NCBI GenBank assembly: GCA_026936335.1
Contig: JAPMXV010000029.1
Coordinates: 248,001-312,000 of the forward strand
Direction: 5' to 3'
DNA length: 64,000 nucleotides
Source: Mantamonas sphyraenae
Lineage: Eukaryota > CRuMs > Mantamonadidae
Shown here: piece by piece, positions 45,501 through 57,870 of the stretch
Layout: the number at the start of each line of letters is the position of its first letter
Numbering within the stretch: the stretch's first letter is position 1
Notes under the pieces: model-generated
What the model saw: only the letters and a program-made list of their open reading frames with translations
Database searches by the model: none
Told to the model about the DNA's origin: nothing
Translations under genes and position numbers: made by a program

Positions 45501-48500
45501 GGCAGAGGCCGAGTGATGCATGAGGGCAGCCAGAGCCTTGAGGGCCACGCTGCGCAGTTGGCTGTACACACGTGTTCCGAACGAAGTTGCGTCGGGCACA
45601 AGATCGAGGTCATCGATGGTGTTTGCGCTGAGGTCGTCGATGAGGGGCTGGGTGACGGTGACGGGCTGCAGGAAGGCGCGGAAGGTGGGCACGAGGTCGT
45701 CGTCGAGTGGCAGGGCATCCAAGCTCGGCTGGACATCTGGCAGCACATGCAACTGGGCAGGATCCATGTTGACCACCGTTTTCAGGGAGCTGTCAAAGAT
45801 GACGCCGGCCTGTGCGCTCTGGCGATCGTAGCGGATGACGATACCCCGTTCGCGCACCTCGTTGCCGTGCTCAGTGTTGACTACCTCGACGCGTGCACCC
45901 ACACGCAACGTCTCTGTATCACCGCCGAGCACTCGCAGAGCCGTCATGATGTAGCGGACAGTCTTTGGATCGACGTCGTCTCGCAGGGCAGGTGAGCCGT
46001 CTTGCACCAGCGAGGGCACCTGCATGAGCAGCGATTTGACAAACTTGACCATGGGATCGCGCCACGCCTCACTTAGCAGCAGGTGGCGCAACAGACCAAT
46101 CATCTCCGAGCCAAAGGCAAACGTGACCGAGCCGGTCTTGTGGTTGACGGTTGCACTCTGGTCGAAATCCGACGAGTCCGAGGTGCGTCCCGTGGCCATG
46201 GCGTCGTCTGTAGTGCCGCTGGGTCCGCTGCCGACGCCGTCACCGCTGCTGCTGCTCCCGCTGCTGCTTCCGCTGCTGCCTTGGTCCTCGTGCTCATCAA
46301 ACAGAAACGAGTTTGTCGCGATGAGGTGGAAGAAGTAGTCGAAAATGTCGGCAAATGGCATGACCATGAGAGACTGGGTGCGCACAAGGCCCCTCTGCTG
46401 GGGCTGCGGGGTGTTTGCGACGGCCTGGAGGCGAGCCTCCATTTCGTCTTCGTCCAGAAGCGCGTTGAGGAGGCGCAGATCGACAAAGGCAGAGGGTTCG
46501 ACAAAGGGCAGAACGGTGCGCAGGAAGCGCATGGTGAGCAGCTGAATGCGTGGGGTGCCCTTCTTGAGCAGGACAAGGTAGAGGCGAAGGAAGCGTGCTC
46601 CACTGACGTGGAAGGCGGCCACCGCAGAGCGAGTGAGGGAGATGAACAATGTGAGCTGTGCAAAGACCTGCTGCTCCAACAGCTGGTACTGGCGCAGATC
46701 GGGGTCTTGCAGGTCGGCAAAGGTGACCTTGTCGTCTTTGGGTGCATCGGGATTGAACCACACGTGCTTCTTGCCCTTTGCGTCGCCCTGTTCCTCGGAA
46801 TCACCCGTGCTCGCCTTGGAAGCTTGTGCCTGAGAGGAGCGCATGGCTTCTCGTGCAGCGATCTCCTTGTCGCGTGCCTGCTCGATGGACTTGGCGAGGT
46901 CTCCCAAGCGGTGGATGTCTGATTGAAGCGAGGCAAAGGCGCGCTCAATCACACCCTGCTGCATGCGGTCGAGCATGCGCTGTTCGGGGGTCACGTTGAC
47001 GAGGGCGCGCAGAGAGATGTACTGCTGGACAAGGGTGGCCCTGTGTGCAATGTCCGGATGGGAGGACTCGTGGACGTTGCGCACGCGGTCGAGCATGGAA
47101 AGTACCTGGTGGCGCAGGAGGTGCTGGTGGTAGTCTGCGTCAAAATGATGCACAAACGGGTGGAGGAGAAGGGCGTGGTCGAACGAACGCGCAGTCTTGC
47201 GCGAGGAACCCAGATATCCTGTGATGGCAGCAAAGAAGTTTGCAAACACCTCGTTGACCTGGTGCTCGATCTTCTGGCCGCAGGATTGGATGTCTGCGAG
47301 GTGGGACGGGTGGCCGCCGACCTTTGGGTTGATGGCAAAGACGACACGAAGCATGTCTTCGGCCAGCGGGGAGCCGTCTGCAGCGTCCTTGTCGAGGGTG
47401 CGCGTGAGGAAGGACAGGGCGCTGATACGATCGCTTGCGCGCTGGATGCGCTGCTCGATGGCCTTTTGGAAGCTGGTGCAGGGCAGGTCGTGCTTCATGA
47501 TCGTCTGGATGAGATCAATAAGCGAACTCTGTGCGTCCTGGCGAGCTTCGGTGCTGGACGAACCTGCGTGTGAGGCATTGTCGCGCAAAATCTGCATGGT
47601 GCGCCAGATGTTGAGCACCGATCGCCACATCTGAAGCGGTTGGTTGTCTGCGTCGAGCGTGTTGACGCGTTGCAGAGCAGGTCGCGAGGCCTTGGGTGGT
47701 TTGCCCGCAGAGGAAGAGGAAGAGGAAGAGGAAGAGGAGGTGTTGCCTTCCAGCTCCTCAACGCTGGCCACGGAGCCGAGACTGGTTGTGCGGTCGAGAC
47801 CAGAGGCGCCTGGAGCGCTGCTTGCAAAAAGGGGCGACCGCATGCTGAGGAGCATGGCAGCCTTGTCCAGGGCTTCCTGGCACAGGTGTTCGTAGCTGGC
47901 CTTCTTTTGCAGGACTTCGAGCTTGCGCTGGTGCTCCTTGAGCTCGGCTTCCGTAAGCTTCGGAGCAGCAGCAGAGGACGAAGAGGACGAAGATGACGAA
48001 GAAGACGAGGAGGAACCTGTGGACGAGGACGAAGCTGTGTCTGTGGCTGCAGCAAGCTCCTGTTCGAGGTCTGTGATCTTCTTGGCGCCGTCCTGGTGCT
48101 GGGTGACGATGAACTCCCGGTACTTCTTGGCGAGCTTCCAGATGTTAAGGAGGTCTTTGTCAGGCTTTTCACCATCGGCGGGGACCTGCGGGAGGCCGTG
48201 TGAGAGCATCCCTGTGTGCTTGAGGAGAACGGCGACGAGGGCGCGCTTGGCTGTGTCTGCGTGTGCGCCTCCCATGCGGTCGGTCGCGCGCTTGGGCAAT
48301 TGTGCAGTCATGTAGGCATCAAGGGCCATGGCGAGGCTTCCTTGAGTGCCCTTGAGAAGGTCCTGGAGGAAAAGAGCCGAGGCAGACAGTTTGTCCGACG
48401 AGGTGGAGGCGGAAACTGCTGCGGAGGAGAGTCCCGAGGAGGAGGATGCACTAAAACGTGACGAGGAAAGGCCCATACGGAAGAGATCTGAGGCTAGGAG

Positions 48501-51500
48501 ATCCTTGAGCTTGAGCTCCTGGGGGGTGTAGGGAAGGCCGTTGTAGAGGCGTGCGGTGAGGTGGCCAAGGAGGAGGCCAGAGGAGCGGAGGCCGTGGGAC
48601 ATCCAATTGATGGGGTTTGTGAGGACGGAGCGGTCGTGGAGGACGACTGCAGAGACAGTGACCTTGAAGCCCCAGAAGACATTCATCTCGTCGGAGCGGA
48701 AGTGAAAGACGGCTGTGTCGCCGGACACGATGAGGGGCATGCGAGGCCATGTGCTTGCGGGGCCGCTGAGCGGGAAGGAGAGGAGAGGTTGGTTGCGAGC
48801 GTGGTCTCGGAAGAGCTGAAGGATGTCGCGTTGGTTCTCTGTGTCGCACTTGGGATCAAACTCGAGGCACAAGTGGGTTGCGCCTGGGATGTGTACGCTG
48901 ACCTCGTAATCCATGTCGTTGCGGTACTTGTGTGGAGATTCGACGACGACGGAGCGTCCCAGAGATTGCAGGGGCGCTTCGATGCTGTGGATGTCGTCGT
49001 CGGTGACGTGCAAGAGGGCGGACTTTCCCTTGCTCTGTGCAGTCTGCGTAGCGTCGTCTGTGGTGTCGTCGCCTCCTTCTTTGCCTTCCTTGTCGTCTGG
49101 CTTGACGGTGGACAGCAAGTCGCCCGGGACAGCGGCGCCCGCGGTCTGTGCAAACTGAACTGCGAGTTGGTACAGTGTGTCGTTCTTCTCGGACTGTGCG
49201 GCGCCGCTGTGGAGCTCGTTGTGCATGGCCGCAAGGAGCTGCTTGCGTTGATGTGTGAGCTCGCTTGTAGAGTTGTGATAGACCGAGATAAAGGCGTGGA
49301 GTTGGCGGCCAAGGGCAGCGAGGTTGCTTGGCAGGGCGTGTGCAAGCTGGTTGTGATGCTTGTGAACGCGGTAGAGCGAGATGAGTCCAACATTGAGTAG
49401 GGGCATGAGGAGGCCGAGAGGAGAGTTGCGCATGGCGTGTGCGAGTAGGAGGAGTGCTTCCTGTCGCTGCTTCTGCTGGGCATCCTCAGAGAGGGAGGAT
49501 GTTGTGTCGACGAGGTGTGCGTGTGCATGCTCGGTGTACTGCGCACACAAGGCGACGAGTTTGAGGGTGAAGTATCGGAGGAGGCTGTGGACGGGGCCGT
49601 TCTCATCGAGGCACAGGGCTGCGCGCGCGAGGAGGTCCTGTTGGATGAGGTTGAGGACCTGTGTGGCCGGTGTGAGAGCCTGAAGCTTGTCCATGGAAGA
49701 CACGGTTGGCAACAGAGCCTGGGCGCTCTTTGTGACGCGCTTTGAGCGTCGTCCGCCGCCGAAGCCGCCAGCGCCGCCAGCGCCAAACAAGCCTGAGCGG
49801 AAGCCTCTGTAGCTTCCCTGCAGTTGTTGTTGCTGTTGCTGCTGCTGTTCTTGCTGCTGTTGCAGGTAGACCTCACCTGCACGCCAGCCTCCTGCGATGG
49901 CATCTGTGTCCTCGATGACGTTTGCAGAGGCGAGCAACGTGTCTGTCTGGTCGTCCTGCTGGGGTTCGTGGACAAAGAGTTGATCCGTGTTTGAGGTGGA
50001 GGCAGTCTGGCCAAAGAATTGGGATGGGCCGTCGGCTGCGCTTTCAACCACTTGACGAATGGCGAGCAGGGTTTCTGAGGATTCCTGCGGTGACATCGTC
50101 ATGAGCTGCTCGACGAGGACCATGCTATCGGAGATGGTGTTTACAAGCTCGTCGTCGGATGCCTCCGAGGCGTCGACGAGTGCTGCATCCATGGCGCTGT
50201 AGACGGCATTGAAGAGGGCGGCATCGCTCTCGATGTCGTCGTTGGATGCAGCCATCTCGCAGGTGAGGGAAAACACAAATTCACGGACGCTTTCGGAAGC
50301 ACCTGCGAGGAGCTCCTCCATCTGCATGGCGGTTTCGGAGGACTCCGGGTGGGAGTGAAGGAGGTACTCGTGTTCAGAGTCTTCGGGCTGGGGTTCGAGA
50401 TCTTGGAGGGCCTGCATGAGTTGCTCCTCTTCAGAAGCATTGTCGTGGCCGGGAGAGGATGATGTGGCGAGGGCGGTGGGCTCGGTGGTGACGGTGGAGG
50501 TGATGGTTGCTTCACCATTGGCTTCAGTTGAGGTGTGGAGAGTGAGGAGATCGGAGGCGGCTTCTGCTTCGAGGTGGCGGCGGCGTCGAGCGGCCTTTTT
50601 CATGGCACGCGTCTTGGGCCCGGCGGACGAGGCCTCGCTGTCCGAGGCGAGAGCATGGAGATCGATCTGAACAATGTCGGGCGGGTTCTGGATGCGGTCA
50701 AGGCATTCTTGCAGGACATGTGAGAAGATGGCATCGAGGAGATGCTCTGGGACAAGCTCGGATTCGTGACTCTGGTCGGCGGAGAGGTCTTCGGGCTCGT
50801 AGTTGTCGGGAAAGTCGGATTCGACAAGTTTGTCTGAGCCGAGGGCTTCGAGCTTTGCGTTTTCCTGCTGTACGAGCTCGGCCTCAACGCGGTCAGCTTC
50901 AGCACGCTGCTCGTCTGTCTCTGGAGTGCCCTCCTGCTCGAGACGTTGGCGTGTCTCTTGGCGTTCGGCACGTCGTTTTTCGCGAGCAGTCTCGAGCTCT
51001 GCGTTAAGGGCCTTGCGCACCTGCTGGGTGTGCTGGATGCGCTGGAGGCTGACGACCCCCCAATAGGGAAAGGAGTCTGCAGCGGCGATGAGCTGGTCGA
51101 GCAGGGTCTTGTTCGCCTGCTGGGCAGCGGTGGGAGAGGCTGCGGAGGCGGAGGAGCTGCTGGAGCTGGAACTGGAAGAGGCGTGTGCGTCGCCGTTGTC
51201 TTGAGCAAGCGGGCCTAGGTGGGGTGCAAAGAGGTCTTGCAAGTAGTCCTTGAAGTATTGGAGGGCCTCCTTCTGGTGGGCAGGTCGCTCGGTGCGTGTT
51301 TGAATTCGCTGCGAAAGAGGGCCGGAAATCGAAAACGCCTGTGTCAGTGGGGTTGGGCCGTGGGCGACATGGAGTGCAGCGAGGGACGGGGCCTGTTGCG
51401 AGGGAGAAAGGGAATGCGTGGGGCACACAATGGTGCGACCATGCGCGTTTGGCAGGGTGGGAGGAAGGGACAAGTAGAGCGGAACGTGGCTGCTCACCTT

Positions 51501-52028
51501 TTCGCGAAGAGTTTGACGCAGGTAGGCGGTCTGCAGGACAGGCAAGCTGGTGAGCTGGGTTTCGACCAGAGAGCCGTAGTCGGAAGTGTCGTGGGACATC
51601 CACTGCAGCTGCTTGAGGATGTACCTGCAAGACGGATTGTGTGCGTGCGTGTGTGTGTGTGTGAGTGTGTGAGTTTGTGCTCAGAGGGCTGATCCGTCGG
51701 CAAGATGGCAGGCGCCCCTTGCGCTGCACATGGAGGGAACCTACTTGAGCTGGCGCTCGCTGCTTGCGAGGGGTGACTCTTCCACAAAGCCGATGGCAAA
51801 GGGCTGGTTGTCCATCTTGCGCTTTGTCTTTTCGTTCTTTGCAGCGACATCGGCCGGTGTGGGCTTGACCTTGCCCTTCTCCATGAGCTGCGTGTACATG
51901 GATGCAAGAGCAGAGTCGGAAAGGTGGAACCCGTCCGTCTGCAACGCTTGCAAGAGGTTGAGGTCGTCTGCTGCATTGTCGTTCAGCTGTTGACGGCCGC
52001 CGAGGCGGGCTGCAGAGTCCGTCGACAT
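39580..52028 (-). CDS. Giant HECT E3 ubiquitin ligase, HECTD4-like (one frame break)
   Basis: Exons 51745..52028, 51498..51624 and 39580..51308 (complement) give ~4,046 residues, close to human HECTD4. Introns are 120 nt (GTAGGT...GCAG, phase 2) and 189 nt (GTGAGC...GCAG, phase 0, no stop). Approximate residue positions: beta-sandwich galactose-binding-like modules at ~940-1030 (HLCLEFDPKCD...FWGFKVTV) and again at ~2820-2905 (LLVMFDTRC...YWGYRVKV); SPRY at ~2165-2330 (YFELKIVD, VGDVVGCGWNIRRQTIYFTK); UBA-like at ~2355-2410 (LVMMMGFFPLELCIIALEKH); LamG/concanavalin-like at ~3340-3500; HECT at ~3690-4040. The catalytic Cys is in AHTCFFQVELP (codon 39718-39720, residue ~4000), with DAGGLFRDC at the HECT N-lobe. 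Poly-Ser, poly-Glu and (ATC)n-encoded poly-Asp tracts interrupt the linkers. The frame shifts at the GG of 43290-43291; one extra G gives FVQRVQVPPPVVMEESAHPY. Confidence 0.9.
44221..44249 (-). repeat. (ATC/GAT)n repeat in HECT gene
   Basis: Read on the coding strand as GAT, giving an aspartate tract just after the UBA-like domain. Confidence 0.9.
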
Positions 52029-52134
52029 GATTGGGATGGGCTGGCTGGGGGGGTGTGGGGGGCGGGTGTTTCGGAGAGCAAACACAAAGGATGCATTTGG
52101 GCGTGTGTGTGTGTATTTGCGCTTTGTGGTCCTG

Positions 52135-53520
52135 TCATCGACGCTTTGGTGTCGGGTGGACTACCCACGAGGAGAAGCTTGCGTCGGAGGCGGCGAATGA
52201 GTCGTCTGCTTCGAGGGCTTGGGTCTGGGTGTGGAAGCGTGTGTACGGAGTGGACGGCGAGGAGGAAGCGGTGTCGGCGTTGGAGGCGTAGGAGAAGGCA
52301 GAGAGGTTGGAGATGTCTGTGAGTGGATGCATCGGGGAGGGAGAGACTGTGGTGGTGTTTGTCGTCGTTGGCGTGGCCGTCGAGGTGGATGAAAGGCACG
52401 AGACATCCGCCAAGGCGGCGGGAGAGGAGCTTATGCTCGGGGTGTCCCAGGCGTCGTCGAAAGAGAGTAGAGACTGTGCTTGGCGGTACGGCGGGGACGA
52501 GGGAGTGTTGTTGTTGCTGGAATGGTTGGGCGATGCTTGCTTGTCGCTCTCTGGTGTCTTTAGAAACAAGAGCGCACCACGGTGGTCTTCAGGAGAGTTT
52601 GTGACCTGTGTGTGTGTGTGTGTGCTGGTGGAGTCTATGGACAGGAAGGAGGCGGACGGCTCGTCGGACCCAAGTTCTCGGGAACTGTCGCTTGGGTTTT
52701 CGTCGTCGTGCAGGTCGTCGTCAGATCGAAGAGAGTCGTCAAAGTGAATGTGTACTGCGTCGTCCTGAGAGGGAAGGGCCCGCTGAGGCTGGGAGCTGGA
52801 GCACTGGTGCCAGGAAGTGTCGAGGAAACTGTCGGTGTCGTTGTTTGCGTTCTCGGCGTCGTTCACTGCGTCGTCGAGGGCAGACGCATCGAAGGAGCAG
52901 GTAGTATCGTCCAGGCCGGCACATAGCCTCTCTACGTACTCGTAGAAAGTGTGTGCGCCGAGAGGCCCGTCGTCGAGGAGGATGGCGGCGGAGGCGACGT
53001 GTGTGGCAGCGTTTGAATTTGTGGGCCGCTGGCCCGAACGCGCGCTGGAGCTTCCTGGTCCCGAGCCCGAGCCCTCTGGATCGGTGGACCACGCAGAAGC
53101 GCAACTCTTTGGCAACTGGAGCTGTATGAGCCGGCCTGAAAAGTAGTCATGGAGCAATGGCGCACATTCGTCGAGAAAGGCGCGACGAACGACAAAGGTG
53201 TCGGCGGGCATGGCGTCCTGCGAAGCCAGATCGCGCTGGAGGACAGCCACGAGGTGGGAGGCCGAGCAAGCCACGACCTTTTGTGCAGCTGCGTCAAACA
53301 GGGTGACCTGGTGGCGACCAGAGGCGTGGAGGACGGTGAGGTTGAGGCAGTAGCGAAAGGCCACGCCGTGCGAGCGCTGGAAGCCACAGGTGTCACAGCA
53401 CATGGTCATGACACCCTGAAGGCGTTGGGGGGTCACCTTGCGCTTGCAAGAGCGACGTTCGCAAGCAGGATAGACAAACGTGGGGTGGGTCAGGGTTTCC
53501 ACCACCGCGTCGACCTGCAT
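52135..53520 (-). CDS. RPA1-C-like zinc-ribbon/OB-fold protein with low-complexity tail
   Basis: 461 residues, apparently one exon, starting MQVDAVVETLTHPTFVYPAC. The first ~140 residues resemble the C-terminal domain of the large RPA subunit. They begin YPACERRSCKRKV, then CCDTCGF supplies further zinc-ligand cysteines, and FRYCLNLTVLHASGRHQVTLFDAAAQ forms the OB-fold strands. DDIAS/noxin-type proteins carry the same module at their N-terminus, so a DNA-damage or ssDNA role is possible but unproven. The remaining ~320 residues are Ser/Asp/Thr-rich and low complexity, with several acidic clusters and a Thr-His alternation (STHTHTQ). It lies between SBDS (58 bp upstream) and the HECT gene (106 bp downstream), all on the same strand. 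Confidence 0.7.
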   Translation of the reverse strand: MQVDAVVETLTHPTFVYPACERRSCKRKVTPQRLQGVMTMCCDTCGFQRSHGVAFRYCLNLTVLHASGRHQVTLFDAAAQKVVACSASHLVAVLQRDLASQDAMPADTFVVRRAFLDECAPLLHDYFSGRLIQLQLPKSCASAWSTDPEGSGSGPGSSSARSGQRPTNSNAATHVASAAILLDDGPLGAHTFYEYVERLCAGLDDTTCSFDASALDDAVNDAENANNDTDSFLDTSWHQCSSSQPQRALPSQDDAVHIHFDDSLRSDDDLHDDENPSDSSRELGSDEPSASFLSIDSTSTHTHTQVTNSPEDHRGALLFLKTPESDKQASPNHSSNNNTPSSPPYRQAQSLLSFDDAWDTPSISSSPAALADVSCLSSTSTATPTTTNTTTVSPSPMHPLTDISNLSAFSYASNADTASSSPSTPYTRFHTQTQALEADDSFAASDASFSSWVVHPTPKRR

Positions 53521-53578
53521 CACTGGAAAAATGGGTTCAGTTGGGGGCCAGTGGGGACCCGCTGATGATCGAAGCTCT

Positions 53579-54563
53579 TCATTCCAGTTCCTCATCCTCC
53601 ACGTCGAGGACAGACAGGTTGAGCACTTCCACGGAGCCGCCACCCTTGGTGGTCGAGGCGACAAGCTCGTCAATGGCTCGGTACGACCCGGGGTCGATGA
53701 GACACTCCATCTGCAGCGAGCCGCCAGTCCAGTCCTCCTCCTCAATGGTGGCGACCAGGGGCTCGAGCTGGGTCTTGAGATCCTTGGCAAGCTTGCTTGG
53801 GAGGACTATGCTGATGCGCATCTGGGCCCGCTCGATGGGCAGCTCATCCTCATCCTGCAGCTGGCGAATGAGCTCGAGGGCTTGGGACTTTGCGCTTTTG
53901 CTTGTGTTGACGTTGAAGTGGATGTCCTTCATGGCACGCTCGATCATGGAGACTGTGAAGGGCCTGTTTGTGTCTGCGTTGACACATTTCGTGGCCACAA
54001 TGGAGGCGATCTCCTGAGTCATGGTCTCCTGGGCATTGAGGCGCTCCTTCTCAGAAACCTGCAGCTCTCCCTTTTCCAGGATGATCTTGCAGATCTCGTC
54101 CAGGTCAGTCGTGCCGAACGCCTTTTCCAAGTCCGCATTCTTGGCCGCAATCCCCCGCGACACGTTGCTGAACACGGTGTTGGTCTGCAACACTTCGTCG
54201 ATATCGTCTTGGCTGTGTGGGAGCGGGCAGGTTGGGGATGCCGGTCATGTTGGTCAGTCGAGGTCCATTGCTGCAAGGCAAGCGCATCGCGGCGGCAGCA
54301 GGTGGAATCCGCCTTCCGGGAAAACCACTCCGTGGGCTCCGCATGGGGACACCGGGTGGCAATGGGCCACGTGGAAAAGGGATGTGTGGAGACACATGAA
54401 GGGGGAAGGGCAGGATAACGTACTTTCCGTCGCGCCAGCTGACAACACTGTTCTTGTAGGCGGCGATTTCAAACCGCTTGCCAGAGCGCTTGAGGCGCAC
54501 AATGGCCACATTGGTGAGGCGTTTCTGGCCTACAGGCTGGAACCGTCCTCCTGTGCTGGACAT
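53579..54563 (-). CDS. SBDS: SBDS ribosome maturation protein
   Basis: Exons 54424..54563 and 53579..54212 (complement) give 257 residues (human 250). The 211-nt intron (GTACGT...ACAG, phase 2) joins [19 protein letters not shown]. Domain I (FYSH): [37 protein letters not shown] and [18 protein letters not shown]. Domain II is the three-helix segment ([34 protein letters not shown]). Domain III is ferredoxin-like ([16 protein letters not shown]). SBDS, with the GTPase EFL1, releases eIF6 from pre-60S subunits in the cytoplasm. The tail after domain III is acidic ([10 protein letters not shown]). Confidence 0.97.
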
Positions 54564-54611
54564 TTGCAAGTGGGCTTTTGTTTGTTTGCGTGTGGGTGCG
54601 CGTGCGCGGAA

Positions 54612-55964
54612 TCAGGTGGGGAAGAACACGGTCAGCGTGCAGTCCTCACGCACGCGCAGCTTGCCCCTTCCCACCGTGCCCATGGAGCAATTGAGCGTGG
54701 TCAGCCGTTCGCAGCTGTCCAACAGGGCCTGGACCGTTTCTGGCTGCAGGCCGGAGCCGCTGAAGAGGCTTGCGCTTTGCAACTTGCCGCAGCAGCCAGC
54801 AATTGCATGCACGTCCTCGTCCTCCAGCTCTGCAATGTCCACATGGAGATCTTGCAGGTTCCAACACACGCGTGCAAGTGCCTGCATGGACAGGTGGCCC
54901 ACAGAACCTTTGGGCAGCGAAGGCGAGGCCAGATTCCGCTGAATGACCTTCAGTTCGCGCAGTTTGGGCGCATGGCCGAGCACCTCGGCCATATCGTTGT
55001 CTGTCAGCGGCAGGCCGTTGCCAATGAGCACCTCGAGGGCAAGCTCGGGCAGCTCCGGAAGCTCGTCGCCCATCACGGATGTCACGCCGCTGCAGAATGA
55101 GATGTCGAGAAAGGTCAAGAGGGGACATTCACGTAGCAGGAACGCAACACCGTGCTGAATGTCACTCTGGTGGCGCAGGGACAGCCACTCGAGGCGTGTG
55201 CACTTGGCAAGCGCCTCCACACCCACATCCGTCACATGGGTGTGCTCGGGGGTTGTGTCCAGCTCCAGGATACGTAACGACTTGCACCATTGCGCCAGTG
55301 CCTGCAGTGTGGCGTCGCCTGCCTTGGTCACGCTGATGCGAAGCTCCTGCAATTGCGGCGCGGCCTGGGCGAATGTGGCCATGGACTTGTCATCCAAATT
55401 CTGCACGTAGTTGATGTTCAACGAGGTTAGACGTGGTGCGTGTGTGGACAGTGCGTTCAAGGCGTCCAGGACGTCGATGCGTTCGCAGTGGGCGATGTTC
55501 AGCTTGCGCAGCGAGCAGCCTTGCAGCACGTGTGTCAACCCAGCCACGGACACATTCTCGCACATGGCCATGTCCAATTCCTGCAGGTACGGGCAGTTCT
55601 CGGCCATGGCCCGACAGCCCTCGTCTGAAATGTCGTTGCTCTGGAGCAAATTGATCGAATTCAAGCCGGGCAAGCACAGTGTGATTTCTGCCAGCAATGC
55701 GTCATCCAAGCGCTTGCGGTACGGGAAAAAGGAAAAGTCGGACCAGAGAAACTCGTGTCGCAGAAGCTCGTTGAACCGGTGACACACCACGCGAGCGTCA
55801 AGCCGTTCCTTCGTCGACAAGAACTGGAACACGGCAAGCAGGACGTCGTCAGGCATGTCAATCAGGCTCCACTCGTCTTCATCATCCTCATCCTCCTCCT
55901 CTTGCTCCTCCTCCTCATCGTCCGTGTTGCGAAACGGCAGGCTGGTGCCACTCCTGTTGCCCAT
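54612..55964 (-). CDS. F-box/leucine-rich repeat protein (FBXL type)
   Basis: 450 residues, single exon. An acidic N-terminus (~20 Glu/Asp) precedes an F-box: [20 protein letters not shown], then [23 protein letters not shown]. About ten cysteine-containing LRRs of the FBXL/AMN1 kind follow, for example [60 protein letters not shown] and [18 protein letters not shown]. The F-box should bind Skp1 and the LRRs a substrate for SCF-type ubiquitination; the substrate is unknown. The start faces that of CLUAP1 188 bp away. Confidence 0.92.
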   Translation of the reverse strand: MGNRSGTSLPFRNTDDEEEEQEEEDEDDEDEWSLIDMPDDVLLAVFQFLSTKERLDARVVCHRFNELLRHEFLWSDFSFFPYRKRLDDALLAEITLCLPGLNSINLLQSNDISDEGCRAMAENCPYLQELDMAMCENVSVAGLTHVLQGCSLRKLNIAHCERIDVLDALNALSTHAPRLTSLNINYVQNLDDKSMATFAQAAPQLQELRISVTKAGDATLQALAQWCKSLRILELDTTPEHTHVTDVGVEALAKCTRLEWLSLRHQSDIQHGVAFLLRECPLLTFLDISFCSGVTSVMGDELPELPELALEVLIGNGLPLTDNDMAEVLGHAPKLRELKVIQRNLASPSLPKGSVGHLSMQALARVCWNLQDLHVDIAELEDEDVHAIAGCCGKLQSASLFSGSGLQPETVQALLDSCERLTTLNCSMGTVGRGKLRVREDCTLTVFFPT

Positions 55965-56152
55965 TCAGCTTTTGCCTTGGCAACTGCTCCGCTAGACTGG
56001 CAGGACGAATTCCCCATGGCCCGATGCGCTGCACATCCATGGTTTCCACCTTCAACAGCGGTCTCGCTGCGCCACAGATCTGTGTTTGTGCTGCAAATGC
56101 ACACCAAGTGGACATGATGAGCGCCAGGACGCCCAAAACAAAACCGGGCACG

Positions 56153-57786
56153 ATGTCGTACCGAGAGCTCCGCAACTTTACAGAAATCATGCGGGCGCTG
56201 GGCTATCGCCGTCTCATCTCCATGCAGAACTTTCGGCAGCCCAACTTTGACCTTGTGGCAGACATCCTCACGTGGTTGGTCGAGCGGTATGTTGGCGGCA
56301 AATGGCAGTGTGGCACAGGCAGAGTCGAAATCGACCAGACAACGTACGTGGTGAGGCACAAAACGATGATCCTCTGACACCCATCCTGCCTTCTCCTCTC
56401 CTTCCCGTTTGGCCCGCGTTGCGTTGTTTCGTTTTTGCAATCTGCACGCAGATACGACCCGAACTTCAATGTGCCGAAGGAGCTGGACCTGGAGGCCGAT
56501 CGAGTCCACTTTGTGACGCAGATCTGCCAGTACATGCTTATCAAGGCCCACCTGAAGATCAACCCGAAGAAACTGTATGCAGCACAGGCGCACTCGGTGC
56601 GTGAGATGCTCAAGATTGCCCAGGTGCTCTTTGAGGCCATGGAGTCGACCAAGCAGGTGCGTAACCGTTTTTTGGCGCGCCAATCCACCTCCCGCAGCAG
56701 CACTTGCTCACACAGCGCACTCGGTTCCATCTTACGCCGCCGTTCCATTGCGCACAGTCCTCGTCCTCGTCCTCGTCGTCCATTTCGGACGATGCTGGGG
56801 CCTCGTTGGCCATCAGCACAGAGCGTGTGCAAGGGGCAAAGGAGGCGAAGAAACTGGCCGGTGAGATCACAAAGTTGGGCGCGGAGCTGTATTCGCTGCT
56901 GAAGCACGAGCCGGATGCATACGACATGCGGCAAATGGTCACGCGTCGCCATTTGCCCACCGACATGGTGGCCAAGCGCATCCGCAGCAACGTGCAGCGG
57001 CTGGAGGGAGAGGTTGCCAAGGTACAGGACCAGATGGACAAACTGGCCAACGACCAGGCCAACATGGAGTCGCGCATTGCCAAGAAGCGCGAGCAGTTGC
57101 AATACGACGAAAACAGGCTGCGGAATCTGGAGAATGTGCGGCCGCAGTTTATGGACCAGTACGAGAGCTTGGAGAAGGAGCTGCGCACGCAGTACGCGGT
57201 GTACCTGGAGCGCTTCCGCAACCTGGAGTTTCTGGAACACCAGCTGGACGAGTACAACCATCACGAGGAGGCCAAGATCCAGGAGCACAACAAGAAGATC
57301 TCCATCATGCAGCAGCGGCTGCGGGAAGAAAACATCCGGGTGCTGAAGAGCGGCGCCACCTACGACGAGGCCATCCATGAAGGCGACAGGCACAACAACG
57401 CAGGTGGCGGGATGGGCGACCAACGCGTGCCTCCGCCTCGCGCACAGTCTCGCGTGGGCCGCAGGAATGAGATGCCGCAGCACCAACAACATCAACAACA
57501 CCAACCACACCAGCACGGACGACCCGGCGGCGCAGGCCCCGTGGCCACACACGGCTCCCTCGCCGCAGCCGCCAATTTCGACGACGACGAAACAGATTCG
57601 TCGGACATTTCCACCAGTGATGAGGACGACGAGGCCGTGCACTACCACGACCGCGACGACGAGGACGACCTCGACACGGACGACCTGGACGACGAGGACA
57701 TCGACGACGACACGGGTTCCATCGATGATGGGTTTGACACAGAGAGCACCACCGATGAGGATGAGTTTTCCGACGGTGGTTTCTGA
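56153..57786 (+). CDS. CLUAP1: CLUAP1/IFT38, intraflagellar transport complex B subunit
   Basis: Exons 56153..56286, 56452..56656 and 56758..57786 give 455 residues (human 413). Introns are 165 nt (GTATGT...GCAG) and 101 nt (GTGCGT...ACAG). The N-terminal calponin-homology-like (NN-CH) domain starts [20 protein letters not shown], the canonical family start; an in-frame ATG at 56114 would add 13 residues. It continues [20 protein letters not shown] and [21 protein letters not shown] coiled coil follows ([40 protein letters not shown]). The C-terminus is very acidic ([18 protein letters not shown] style), as in animal CLUAP1. This protein links IFT-B1 and IFT-B2, so the organism builds a cilium or flagellum. 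A short serine run begins exon 3. Confidence 0.96.
56668..56682 (+). promoter_or_regulatory. E2F-like TTTTTTGGCGCGCCA in CLUAP1 intron 2
   Basis: Starts 11 nt after the GTGCGT donor. Same T-run/GGCGCGC core as at 26516 and 36294. Confidence 0.4.
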
Positions 57787-57870
57787 CCGCGGCAGAATGT
57801 GTGCAGTGCGCCGTTTTCGGCAAAAAAACAAACACCCCATTGTTGCGTTCTTCTCCAGCCCCAGACCCAA

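Noticed and set aside
43302-45995. An 897-codon open frame antisense to the HECT gene.
   Set aside because: It is a shadow of GC-rich coding DNA: composition is His/Val/Arg-rich with no domain, and the opposite strand encodes SPRY and UBA domains.
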